Positions 55,501 to 64,000 of a DNA stretch of 64,000 nt are shown one piece after another; positions within the stretch are counted from its first letter, which is position 1, and the number at the start of each line of letters is the position of its first letter. A program made the position numbers and the translations under genes. Under the pieces are notes generated by a model. That model was not told the origin of the DNA. It was given only the letters and a program-made list of their open reading frames with translations, and ran no database searches. Source of the DNA: Pratylenchus scribneri (taxonomy: Eukaryota > Nematoda > Chromadorea > Rhabditida > Pratylenchidae); assembly GCA_030063045.1 (NCBI GenBank), contig JAQSEB010000077.1, positions 248,001-312,000 on the forward strand, in the 5' to 3' direction.

Positions 55501-58500
55501 AAAAAATTTTGGAAAATTTTATGAATTCATAAAAATAATTTTAAGCATTTAATTTTAGATTTGCAGATAGTATGAATATTAAATAATTAATCAATAGTAA
55601 AATTGAGCAATTAAAAAATTAAAATGGATTCATTTGTGAGACGCCAAGAAATTCAAAATATTTTGGAAAATTTTATGAATTCATAAAAATAATTTTAAGC
55701 ATTTAATTTTAGATTTGCAGGGAGTCCGAATATAAAATAATTAATCAATAGTAAAATTGAGCAATTAAAAAATTAAAATGGATTCATTTGTGAGACGCCA
55801 AGAAATTCAAAATATTTTGGAAAATTTTATGGATTCATAAAAATAATTTTAAGCATTTAATTTTAGATTTGCAGATAGTATGAATATTAAATAATTAATC
55901 AATAGTAAAATTGAGCAATTAAAAAATTAAAATGGATTCATTTTTGAGACGCCAAGAAATTCAAAAAATTTTGGAAAATTTTATGAATTCATAAAAATAA
56001 TTTTAAGCATTTAATTTTAGATTTGCAGATAGTATGAATATTAAATAATTAATCAATAGTAAAATTGAGCAATTAAAAAATTAAAATGGATTCATTTGTG
56101 AGACGCCAAGAAATTCAAAATATTTTGGAAAATTTTATGAATTTATAAAAATAATTTTTAGCATTTAATTTTAGATTTGCAGTGAGTCCGAATATAAAAT
56201 AATTAATCAATAGTAAAATTGAGCAATTAAAAAATTAAAATGGATTCATTTGTGAGACGCCAAGAAATTCAAAATATTTTGGAAAATTTTATGAATTTAT
56301 AAAAATAATTTTAAGCATTTAATTTTAGATTTGCAGGGAGTCCGAATATAAAATAATTAATCAATAGTAAAATTGAGCAATTAAAAAATTAAAATGGATT
56401 CATTTTTGAGACGCCAAGAAATTCAAAATATTTTGGAAAATTTTATGAATTTATAAAAATAATTTTAAGCATTTAATTTTAGATTTGCAGGGAGTCCGAA
56501 TATAAAATAATTAATCAATAGTAAAATTGAGCCATTAAAAAATTAAAATGAATTCATTTGTGAGACGCCAAGAAATTCAAAAAATTTTGGAAAATTTTAT
56601 GAATTTATAAAAATAATTTTTAGCATTTAATTTTAGATTTGCAGTGAATCCGAATATAAAATAATTAATCAATAGTAAAATTGAGCAATTAAAAAATTAA
56701 AATGGATTCATTTTTGAGACGCCAAGAAATTCAAAAAATTTTGGAAAATTTTATGAATTCATAAAAATAATTTTAAGCATTTAATTTTAGATTTGCAGAT
56801 AGTATGAATATTAAATAATTAATCAATAGTAAAATTGAGCAATTAAAAATTAAAATGGATTCATTTTTGAGACGCCAAGAAATTCAAAAAATTTTGGAAA
56901 ATTTTATGAATTTATAAAAATAATTTTAAGCATTTAATTTTAGATTTGCAGGGAGTCCGAATATAAAATAATTAATCAATAGTAAAATTGAGCAATTAAA
57001 AAATTAAAATGGATTCATTTGTGAGACGCCAAGAAATTCAAAATATTTTGGAAAATTTTATGAATTTATAAAAATAATTTTAAGCATTTAATTTTAGATT
57101 TGCAGGGAGTCCGAATATAAAATAATTAATCAATAGTAAAATTGAGCCATTAAAAAATTAAAATGGATTCATTTTTGAGACGCCAAGAAATTCAAAAAAT
57201 TTTGGAAAATTTTATGAATTCATAAAAATAATTTTAAGCATTTAATTTTAGATTTGCAGATAGTATGAATATTAAATAATTAATCAATAGTAAAATTGAG
57301 CAATTAAAAAATTAAAATGGATTCATTTGTGAGACGCCAAGAAATTCAAAATATTTTGGAAAATTTTATGAATTTATAAAAATAATTTTTAGCATTTAAT
57401 TTTAGATTTGCAGGGAGTCCGAATATAAAATAATTAATCAATAGTAAAATTGAGCAATTAAAAAATTAAAATGGATTCATTTTTGAGACGCCAAGAAATT
57501 CAAAATATTTTGGAAAATTTTATGAATTTATAAAAATAATTTTTAGCATTTAATTTTAGATTTGCAGTGAGTCCGAATATAAAATAATTAATCAATAGTA
57601 AAATTGAGCAATTAAAAAATTAAAATGGATTCATTTTTGAGACGCCAAGAAATTCAAAAAATTTTGGAAAATTTTATGAATTCATAAAAATAATTTTAAG
57701 CATTTAATTTTAGATTTGCAGATAGTATGAATATTAAATAATTAATCAATAGTAAAATTGAGCAATTAAAAAATTAAAATGGATTCATTTGTGAGACGCC
57801 AAGAAATTCAATATATTTTGGAAAATTTTTAAAAATCTTATGAATTCTTAAAAATAATTTTAAGCATTTCATATTAGATTTGCTGATAGTATGAATATTA
57901 AATAATTAATCAATAGTAAAATTGAGCAATTAAAAAATTAAAATGAATTCATTTGTGAGACGCCAAGAAATTCAATATATTTTGGAAAATTTTATGAATT
58001 CATAAAAATAATTTTAAGCATTTAATTTTAAATTTGCAGGGAGTCCGAATATAAAATAATTAATCAATAGTAAAATTGAGCAATTAAAAAATTAAAATGG
58101 ATTCATTTGTGAGACGCCAAGAAATTCAAAATATTTTGGAAAATTTTATGAATTCATAAAAATAATTTTAAGCATTTAATTTTAGATTTGCAGGGAGTCC
58201 GAATATAAAATAATTAATCAATAGTAAAATTGAGCAATTAAAAAATTAAAATGGATTCATTTTTGAGACGCCAAGAAATTCAAAAAATTTTGGAAAATTT
58301 TATGAATTCATAAAAATAATTTTAAGCATTTAATTTTAGATTTGCAGATAGTATGAATATTAAATAATTAATCAATAGTAAAATTGAGCAATTAAAAAAT
58401 TAAAATGGATTCATTTTTGAGACGCCAAGAAATTCAAAAAATTTTGGAAAATTTTATGAATTCATAAAAATAATTTTAAGCATTTAATTTTAGATTTGCA

Positions 58501-61328
58501 GATAGTATGAATATTAAATAATTAATCAATAGTAAAATTGAGCAATTAAAAAATTAAAATGGATTCATTTGTGAGACGCCAAGAAATTCAAAATATTTTG
58601 GAAAATTTTATGAATTCATAAAAATAATTTTAAGCATTTAATTTTAGATTTGCAGGGAGTCCGAATATAAAATAATTAATCAATAGTAAAATTGAGCAAT
58701 TAAAAAATTAAAATGGATTCATTTGTGAGACGCCAAGAAATTCAAAATATTTTGGAAAATTTTATGAATTCATAAAAATAATTTTAAGCATTTAATTTTA
58801 GATTTGCAGGGAGTCCGAATATAAAATAATTAATCAATAGTAAAATTGAGCAATTAAAAAATTAAAATGGATTCATTTGTGAGACGCCAAGAAATTCAAA
58901 ATATTTTGGAAAATTTTATGAATTCATAAAAATAATTTTAAGCATTTAATTTTAGATTTGCAGCGAGTCCGAATATAAAATAATTAATCAATAGTAAAAT
59001 TGAGCAATTAAAAAATTAAAATGGATTCATTTTTGAGACGCCAAGAAATTCAAAATATTTTGGAAAATTTTATGAATTCATAAAAATAATTTTAAGCATT
59101 TAATTTTAGATTTGCAGGGAGTCCGAATATAAAATAATTAATCAATAGTAAAATTGAGCAATTAAAAAATTAAAATGGATTCATTTGTGAGACGCCAAGA
59201 AATTCAAAATATTTTGGAAAATTTTATGAATTCATAAAAATAATTTTAAGCATTTAATTTTAGATTTGCAGGGAGTCCGAATATAAAATAATTAATCAAT
59301 AGTAAAATTGAGCAATTAAAAAATTAAAATGGATTCATTTGTGAGACGCCAAGAAATTCAAAATATTTTGGAAAATTTTATGAATTCATAAAAATAATTT
59401 TAAGCATTTAATTTTAGATTTGCAGTGAGTCCGAATATAAAATAATTAATCAATAGTAAAATTGAGCAATTAAAAAATTAAAATGGATTCATTTTTGAGA
59501 CGCCAAGAAATTCAAAATATTTTGGAAAATTTTATGAATTCATAAAAATAATTTTAAGCATTTAATTTTAAATTTGCAGGGAGTCCGAATATAAAATAAT
59601 TAATCAATAGTAAAATTGAGCAATTAAAAAATTAAAATGGATTCATTTGTGAGACGCCAAGAAATTCAAAATATTTTGGAAAATTTTATGAATTCATAAA
59701 AATAATTTTAAGCATTTAATTTTAGATTTGCAGGGAGTCCGAATATAAAATAATTAATCAATAGTAAAATTGAGCAATTAAAAAATTAAAATGGATTCAT
59801 TTGTGAGACGCCAAGAAATTCAAAATATTTTGGAAAATTTTATGAATTCATAAAAATAATTTTAAGCATTTAATTTTAGATTTGCAGGGAGTCCGAATAT
59901 AAAATAATTAATCAATAGTAAAATTGAGCAATTAAAAAATTAAAATGGATTCATTTGTGAGACGCCAAGAAATTCAAAATATTTTGGAAAATTTTATGAA
60001 TTCATAAAAATAATTTTAAGCATTTAATTTTAGATTTGCAGGGAGTCCGAATATAAAATAATTAATCAATAGTAAAATTGAGCAATTAAAAAATTAAAAT
60101 GGATTCATTTGTGAGACGCCAAGAAATTCAAAATATTTTGGAAAATTTTATGAATTCATAAAAATAATTTTAAGCATTTAATTTTAGATTTGCAGTGAGT
60201 CCGAATATAAAATAATTAATCAATAGTAAAATTGAGCAATTAAAAAATTAAAATGGATTCATTTGTGAGACGCCAAGAAATTCAAAATATTTTGGAAAAT
60301 TTTATGAATTCATAAAAATAATTTTAAGCATTTAATTTTAGATTTGCAGTGAGTCCGAATATAAAATAATTAATCAATAGTAAAATTGAGCAATTAAAAA
60401 ATTAAAATGGATTCATTTTTGAGACGCCAAGAAATTCAAAATATTTTGGAAAATTTTATGAATTCATAAAAATAATTTTAAGCATTTAATTTTAGATTTG
60501 CAGGGAGTCCGAATATAAAATAATTAATCAATAGTAAAATTGAGCAATTAAAAAATTAAAATGGATTCATTTGTGAGACGCCAAGAAATTCAAAATATTT
60601 TGGAAAATTTTATGAATTCATAAAAATAATTTTAAGCATTTAATTTTAGATTTGCAGATAGTATGAATATTAAATAATTAATCAATAGTAAAATTGAGCA
60701 ATTAAAAAATTAAAATGGATTCATTTGTGAGACGCCAAGAAATTCAAAATATTTTGGAAAATTTTATGAATTCATAAAAATAATTTTAAGCATTTAATTT
60801 TAGATTTGCAGGGAGTCCGAATATAAAATAATTAATCAATAGTAAAATTGAGCAATTAAAAAATTAAAATGGATTCATTTGTGAGACGCCAAGAAATTCA
60901 AAATATTTTGGAAAATTTTATGAATTCATAAAAATAATTTTAAGCATTTAATTTTAGATTTGCAGGGAGTCCGAATATAAAATAATTAATCAATAGTAAA
61001 ATTGAGCAATTAAAAAATTAAAATGGATTCATTTGTGAGACGCCAAGAAATTCAAAATATTTTGGAAAATTTTATGAATTCATAAAAATAATTTTAAGCA
61101 TTTAATTTTAGATTTGCAGTGAGTCCGAATATAAAATAATTAATCAATAGTAAAATTGAGCAATTAAAAAATTAAAATGGATTCATTTTTGAGACGCCAA
61201 GAAATTCAAAATATTTTGGAAAATTTTATGAATTCATAAAAATAATTTTAAGCATTTAATTTTAGATTTGCAGGGAGTCCGAATATAAAATAATTAATCA
61301 ATAGTAAAATTGAGCAATTAAAAAATTT
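46549..61328. repeat. Satellite domain 3: D monomers, about 154 bp
   Basis: D units read ATGGATTC instead of ATGAATTC, have AGCATTTAATTTTAGATTTG in place of the GGCAATTCATTTGTG block, then mostly GGGAGTCCGAATATAAAATA or GATAGTATGAATATTAAATA, and a tail with GAGCAATT. AGACGCC at 59652 and 59806 gives the 154-bp period. Subtypes include ATTTTTGAGACG, ATATATTTTGG, and units with an added AAAATCTTATGAATTCTTAA segment (near 52261, 53503, 53821 and 57834). The domain starts at a chimeric truncated unit and contains islands of B/C units at about 48120-49250 and 50410-50700. Confidence 0.85.
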
Positions 61329-61654
61329 ATGGCATAAATATCTCAGTCGATTTAGCCTGGCAAGCTAAATCTAATATTACAATTTTTATAGGTATTATTG
61401 AAGTTTGGGCAAGTTTTATATCAAAAAACTTATTAATACAAATAATTTATTTTGGTCATAACTTGACCAAAGTTAAATAAAACCATATAAAAATGGTACC
61501 ATTAGATTTATCTTTTCAACTGCCTCGAAAAAGCTATATAATAACAAAAAAATTAGAACAAAAATGCCTTTGTCCCTCCTTTACCCTTTCTCGTAAAAAT
61601 TGGCAATAATTAACAAAAATGATTAGATATGGCAAAATGAATGCCAGATTCATG
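61329..61654. other. AT-rich spacer between satellite and kinase gene
   Basis: Unique sequence with no sustained frame on either strand. On the minus strand a possible small terminal exon follows an acceptor (TTATATAG ending at about 61534) and stays open for about 19 codons to a TAA, but its phase does not fit the preceding exon candidates. Otherwise I see nothing. Confidence 0.45.
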
Positions 61655-61722
61655 TTATACACCCCTTTTTATCACAAAATTGGTTTTAAAAAAAATTTTG
61701 TAGCCGTATTCTTTATGATTGC
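61655..61722 (-). CDS. Possible last exon of the kinase-like gene
   Basis: After the GT donor of the alpha-F exon, an acceptor (AATTAAG ending at 61723) gives a 74-bp intron. The phase fits: the leftover G of the previous exon plus GC makes a Gly codon. The frame then reads NHKEYGYKIFFKTNFVIKRG, then V, and stops at TAA 61655-61657. The stretch is basic and has no motif I recognise. Because it is short and AT-rich, chance openness is possible. A donor-like GGTGTATAA near the end could also splice it onward. Confidence 0.35.
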
Positions 61723-61796
61723 CTTAATTTTCATAATGAATTAAAATATTATATTAATTTTTTTCATTTATTTTATTTTAACAACATAACACTTAC

Positions 61797-61929
61797 CAAA
61801 ATAAATGTCTGGTTTCAATAAAATTTCTTTGTAATGGGCCATAGCATCTTCTATATAATCAGCTGTCATTAGCTCTATGAAACATAGAGATAACTGGGCT
61901 AAGTCCTCCATGTAGTTTGTACGGTGGGC
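61797..61929 (-). CDS. Kinase-like gene, alpha-F exon
   Basis: Forty-four codons plus one base follow an acceptor (ATTAAG) and end at a strong donor, GTAAGT, at 61791-61796. The translation starts AHRTNYMEDLAQLSLCFIEL and contains MTADYIEDAMAHYKEILLKP. ED-L-A-Q-L-S-L-C-F-I-E-L matches the D-x-W-S-L-G-x-x-x-x-E-L pattern of kinase subdomain IX. Codon content here is clearly less AT-biased than the flanks, as expected for real coding sequence. Confidence 0.75.
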
Positions 61930-62628
61930 CTTAATATTTATATGAATAATTAGAAATATTAAAAAAGTACATTCTGAATGATTCGGCCGAAATCACAAAT
62001 TTTGAGTGTCGAACCATCTGTGTAAATTAAAAATAATAAATTTTTAAAAGGAGAATATTTAATTTAGCAAAAAAAATTTTTAAAAAACGAGAATTTTTTC
62101 ACTTAATAATAATAGTGAAATTGTTAAAGAATATATTTAATTTATCAAAAAATTAAAGCATTATAATAAGTTGAAACTGATTTATTCTACATCCAAATAA
62201 ATCACTTTGCAAATGATTGAAAACCTAATTAAATGTATATTTTTTTCTATAGAAATGGGCCTATGAGATGGAAAATTGACAAATGAAAATTGGAGAGGAT
62301 GTCCAAAAATTGGAAAAATCAACTTCTAAAAATTAATGTAAAAAATTTCAATTTGTTAATTTTTTAAAAATTTGTCTCTTAAGGGATTTCGAAATTACAT
62401 GGGAATAATATAGAATTTCAACATCAACCGATAATAATAATGTAAAATTTTTAAAATATTTTTTGAATTAAATAATCTGCCATTTTCAATTATTTTGAAA
62501 ATAAAATAATTTTCGTCATTTTCAATTTTTTTTACCAAATTAAATTGCATTTTATTACATACCAACAAGAAGATTGCCGAGGTGCAAGTCATTATGCGAT
62601 ATGTGAATGTGATGGAGGCAATGCAATC
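61797..62628 (-). CDS. Atypical protein-kinase-like gene, three in-phase exons (C-lobe)
   Basis: Exons 62563-62628, 61971-62017 and 61797-61929 join in phase across GT-AG introns of 545 and 41 bp, giving about 81 residues. In order they show a GLxxLH-like helix end (LHCLHHIHIS), catalytic loop HNDLHLGNLLV, Mg-binding loop LKICDFG, and an alpha-F-like DLAQLSLCFIELMT. The catalytic Asp, the Asn five residues later and the DFG Asp are all present, so phosphotransfer is chemically possible. HRD has become HND and the usual Lys of DLK is His, as in DLH-type small-molecule and atypical kinases. Only about 13 residues separate DFG from the alpha-F Asp, so the normal activation loop and APE motif are absent. 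The N-lobe (glycine loop, VAIK Lys, alpha-C Glu) was not identified upstream. It is either an atypical kinase with a remote N-terminal part or a gene in decay; the intact splice sites and phases favour the former. Function and substrate are unknown. Confidence 0.75.
61971..62017 (-). CDS. Kinase-like gene, DFG exon
   Basis: The 47-base exon lies between acceptor TTTACACAG (ending at 62018) and a GTAC donor at 61967-61970. Its first two bases complete the Asp codon started by the G at the end of the catalytic-loop exon. It then reads GSTLKICDFGRIIQN, ending in phase 0. The intron to the next exon is only 41 bp, typical of nematode-like compact introns. Confidence 0.75.
62018..62562 (-). other. 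545-bp intron of the kinase-like gene
   Basis: Bounded on the minus strand by donor GTATGT (62557-62562) and acceptor CACAG (62018). The interior is AT-rich with no element or frame that I recognise. The open frame across 62395-62592 runs through this intron and over the catalytic-loop exon in the wrong phase. It is much longer than the 41-bp and roughly 74-bp introns nearby, so it could hide an unrecognised small exon. Confidence 0.6.
62563..62628 (-). CDS. Kinase-like gene, catalytic-loop exon
   Basis: The exon has two bases, 21 codons (LHCLHHIHISHNDLHLGNLL, then V) and one trailing G. The acceptor is TTTAAG ending at 62629 and the donor is GTATGT. The invariant Asp and Asn of the catalytic loop sit in HNDLHLGN. 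The leading GA would complete a Gly codon if the preceding exon ends in G, which would give the family's usual GLxxLH. Confidence 0.75.
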
Positions 62629-62749
62629 CTTAAATTATTTTATATATTAATAGAATAAATTTTATTTAGAAAGAATAATATTTTATTTAAATCATAATTT
62701 TTATTTTAGCCCATTTTGAATTTTCAGCCGGCTTTAATTTCTATATCAT

Positions 62750-62939
62750 TTAGTTATCGAACAGCATTAATTTATGGCTCATACATTCATTGGAGAAGAT
62801 TTTATTAATAACATAAGATTTCAATTTTAAATCGATTTTACAAATATGACCTATAAAGACAATTGAAATTTTCGAATTTTTTAAGCAATTCCAACATTTT
62901 TTTAATCTCTGCCACTCCGTTATATAGATCAAAATTTAT
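62750..62939 (-). other. Minus-strand coding-like stretch, possible upstream kinase exon
   Basis: Two overlapping frames are open. One, from 62939 just after TAAAATAG, reads INFDLYNGVAEIKKMLELLK and runs to about 62840. The other, open to a TAA at 62750, contains SIVFIGHICKIDLKLKSYVI. The helix-like EIKKMLELLKKFEN recalls an alpha-C helix, and SIVFIG recalls kinase strand beta-4, but they lie in different frames. Joining the second frame at the G|GTCATATTT donor near 62847 to the catalytic-loop exon is in phase, yet it would skip the hinge and alpha-D/E region. I cannot choose a model; it may be a broken or mis-spliced N-lobe. Confidence 0.2.
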
Positions 62940-63114
62940 CTATTTTAGCTAGCTGCAGCTGTTAAAATATATATTTCAGCTGATAAAATTCAAAAAAGGC
63001 AATGAATATAATATATATGGCAAGCGTTCGGTCACCGCTTCGCGGCACACGAAATAACCATTAAATAATATTTTAATTATTATATAAAATCTTTAAGGGA
63101 ACTGTTCGTTTTTG
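62940..63114. other. Spacer with CAGCTG-rich and GC-rich patches
   Basis: The stretch 62949-62983 holds three AGCTG/CAGCTG words, including the near-palindrome AGCTAGCTGCAGCTG. The stretch 63021-63055 (CAAGCGTTCGGTCACCGCTT and CGCGGCACACG) is the most GC-rich patch of this flank. No gene or known element is recognised. Confidence 0.35.
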
Positions 63115-63870
63115 TAAGCAATTCGGTATTTTTTTATTTTTTTCAAAATTTATGTTTTTTATTTTTCTAAAAATTATTTATTTATTTCTCCAAACTTTTA
63201 TCCTTTTATTTTTTCAACCATTTTTTGTTTTTGTTTTCAATAAATTTTTTTTCCCAAAAGATTTTATTTTTGTAAATATTTTTTTTTGTTCTCTCAATGT
63301 TTTGTGTTTTTATTTTCCAAAATGTGTTTTTTTGCTTTTGTTTTTCCCGAATATTCTGTATTTTTCTTCCTCCAAAAATTTTATTTTTTATTTTTTGTGT
63401 CTTTGTTTTCTGGAATTTATTTTTTGTCTTTCAAATTTGCGTTCTTTTTTTTCAAATGTATTTGTTTACAAAATTTTTGTTTTTTTTTCTTCCAAATGTT
63501 TTATTTTTCTTTTACCGAGGATTTTGTATTTTTAAATTTTTTTTTTACCCAACAATTGGTTTAAGTTTCGCAAATATTTCGATTTTTATTTTCGTACAAT
63601 TTGTGTTTTTATTTTCCAAAGATGTGTTTTTAATCTTCCATTCCAGGGATTTTGTATTCTTCAAAACATTTTGTTTTTATTTCTCAAATATGTTGTTTTT
63701 CTTCTCAAAAAATTTATTTTTATTATTCCAAGAATTTTGCGTTATACTTTTTCGAACAATTTGTGTTTTTATTAGTTCGATCATTTTGTTTTTATCTTCT
63801 TCCAAATATTTGTTTTTTATTAGTCCAAACATTTTGTGTTTTATTCTTCAAATATTTCTCTCTAGGGTAT
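63115..63870. repeat. T-rich degenerate minisatellite
   Basis: The plus strand is overwhelmingly T, punctuated every 20-45 bases by TCCAAA, TTCAAA or CTCAAA words and recurring phrases such as TTTTTATTTTCCAAA (about 63307 and 63605), GGATTTTGTATT (about 63523 and 63649) and TTTGTGTTTTTATT. It looks like a decayed tandem repeat with a mixed period. Several long plus-strand open frames here encode only Phe/Leu/Cys-rich low-complexity chains, because T-rich DNA lacks stop codons; I do not regard them as genes. Confidence 0.7.
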
Positions 63871-63884
63871 TTGGTCGCGAAGAC

Positions 63885-64000
63885 TAGGGTTGCTCAAAGT
63901 CGGTTTTAAACCGAGGTTTCCGGTTTTCGGTTTTCCCGGTTTTCCAATGTCGGTTTTCGGTTTCGGTTTGAAAAAATTCTCGGTTTTCGGTTTCGGTTTT
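63885..64000. mobile_element. CGGTTT-rich block with hAT-like terminus, cut by window end
   Basis: TAGGGTTGCTCAAAG at 63885 resembles the short terminal inverted repeats of hAT-superfamily transposons, which often start TAGGG or CAGGG. The preceding 8 bases, GCGAAGAC at 63877-63884, would be the expected 8-bp target duplication. The interior consists of CGGTTTT and CGGTTTC repeats, as in non-autonomous elements with repetitive subterminal regions. The other end lies outside the window, so neither the terminal repeat nor the duplication can be confirmed. Confidence 0.35.

Larger units (their letters stand above)
1923..61328. repeat. 59.4-kb satellite DNA array, ~154-165 bp monomers, about 370 copies
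   Basis: The word AGACGCCAAG recurs once per monomer with near-constant spacing (for example 1938, 2101, 2265, 2429, 2593, 2758), always in the same orientation. A monomer holds in order: ATGAATTCATTTGTGAGACG, a variable AT segment that defines the subfamilies, usually ATGAATTCATAAAA, the block TTTTAGGCAATTCATTTGTG, GATTTGCAGATAG, and an AT-rich tail ending TTAAAAAATTAAA. No unrelated sequence interrupts the array and there is no coding capacity. EcoRI sites (GAATTC) occur once or twice per monomer. The copy number is my estimate from length and period. Such long homogeneous arrays are typical of pericentromeric, centromeric or subtelomeric heterochromatin; which applies here cannot be told. 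Confidence 0.97.

Noticed and set aside
1923..61328. CRISPR array or clustered regulatory repeats
   Set aside because: Repeats are contiguous monomers of 154-165 bp with no unique spacers, and the context is eukaryotic. This is satellite DNA.
1923..61328. Telomeric repeat or rolling-circle transposon origin of the array
   Set aside because: No TTAGGC-type or other telomere runs are present, and no Helitron-like end (5' TC and 3' CTRR with hairpin) was seen at the junctions.
61797..61929. Similarity of the HRT...HYK exon to the N-terminal part of eIF3 subunit A
   Set aside because: I first considered this because of the HRT and YK words. The upstream in-phase exons with HNDLHLGN and LKICDFG make the kinase alpha-F reading clearly better.
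62395..62592. Minus-strand 65-codon open frame
   Set aside because: It reads the last part of the catalytic-loop exon in the wrong frame and continues through its donor site into intron DNA.
62750..62932. Independent 60-codon minus-strand gene
   Set aside because: It has no recognisable start context and lies directly upstream of a kinase exon. A broken or partial upstream exon is more likely, so it is kept only as a low-confidence coding-like stretch.
63152..63909. Four overlapping plus-strand open frames (85-196 codons) that look like hydrophobic membrane proteins
   Set aside because: All three frames give Phe-rich chains because the DNA is T-rich and lacks stop codons. There is no coding signature and the repeats underneath explain them.
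1..64000. Pairing of the CGGT-rich blocks at both window ends as terminal repeats of one giant element
   Set aside because: The left block is built on CGGTAT and the right on CGGTTT. They do not form inverted repeats of each other, and both positions are simply where the window was cut.

Overview
The window is very AT-rich eukaryotic DNA, and about 93% of it is a single satellite-DNA array. Three things point to a small-genome metazoan, with a nematode the most likely: the extreme A+T bias, short GT-AG introns (41 bp is the clearest), and a C2H2 zinc-finger exon. The species cannot be fixed from the sequence alone. There are no bacterial features, rRNA or tRNA genes, or CRISPR arrays.

Left flank (1-1922): a short CGGTAT/ATACCG-rich repeat, a weak minus-strand coding-like remnant containing a stop codon (532-791), and a convincing terminal exon carrying two C2H2 zinc fingers on the plus strand (991-1170). 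AT-rich non-coding DNA then runs up to the array.

Satellite (about 1923-61328): roughly 59.4 kb of head-to-tail monomers with no unrelated insertion that I can see. I estimate about 370 copies from length and period. Monomers come in two length classes. A class of 163-165 bp (variants A and B) dominates the left half, and a class of about 154 bp (variants C and D) dominates the right. Subfamilies are arranged in domains: A/B from 1.9 to 20 kb, a B/C/A mixture from 20 to 46.5 kb, and D from 46.5 to 61.3 kb. Higher-order repeats are superimposed, with measured periods of 2285, 1479, 825, about 1125, 1149/1622/3470 and about 4013 bp. The array starts and stops at the same monomer phase. Every full A/B monomer carries the same 13-bp word twice, almost half a monomer apart, which suggests an ancestral unit of about 82 bp.

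Right flank (61329-64000): a minus-strand, intron-containing gene for an atypical protein-kinase-like protein. Three exons join in phase and encode the catalytic loop (HND), the Mg-binding DFG motif and the alpha-F region, but the activation segment is extremely short and the N-lobe is not clearly found. Beyond it lie a T-rich degenerate minisatellite (63115-63870), whose open frames are low-complexity artefacts, and a CGGTTT-rich block that begins with a hAT-like terminal sequence and runs off the window end.

The genes do not form a pathway. They are the two shores of a large heterochromatin-like block, which is the main object of interest.
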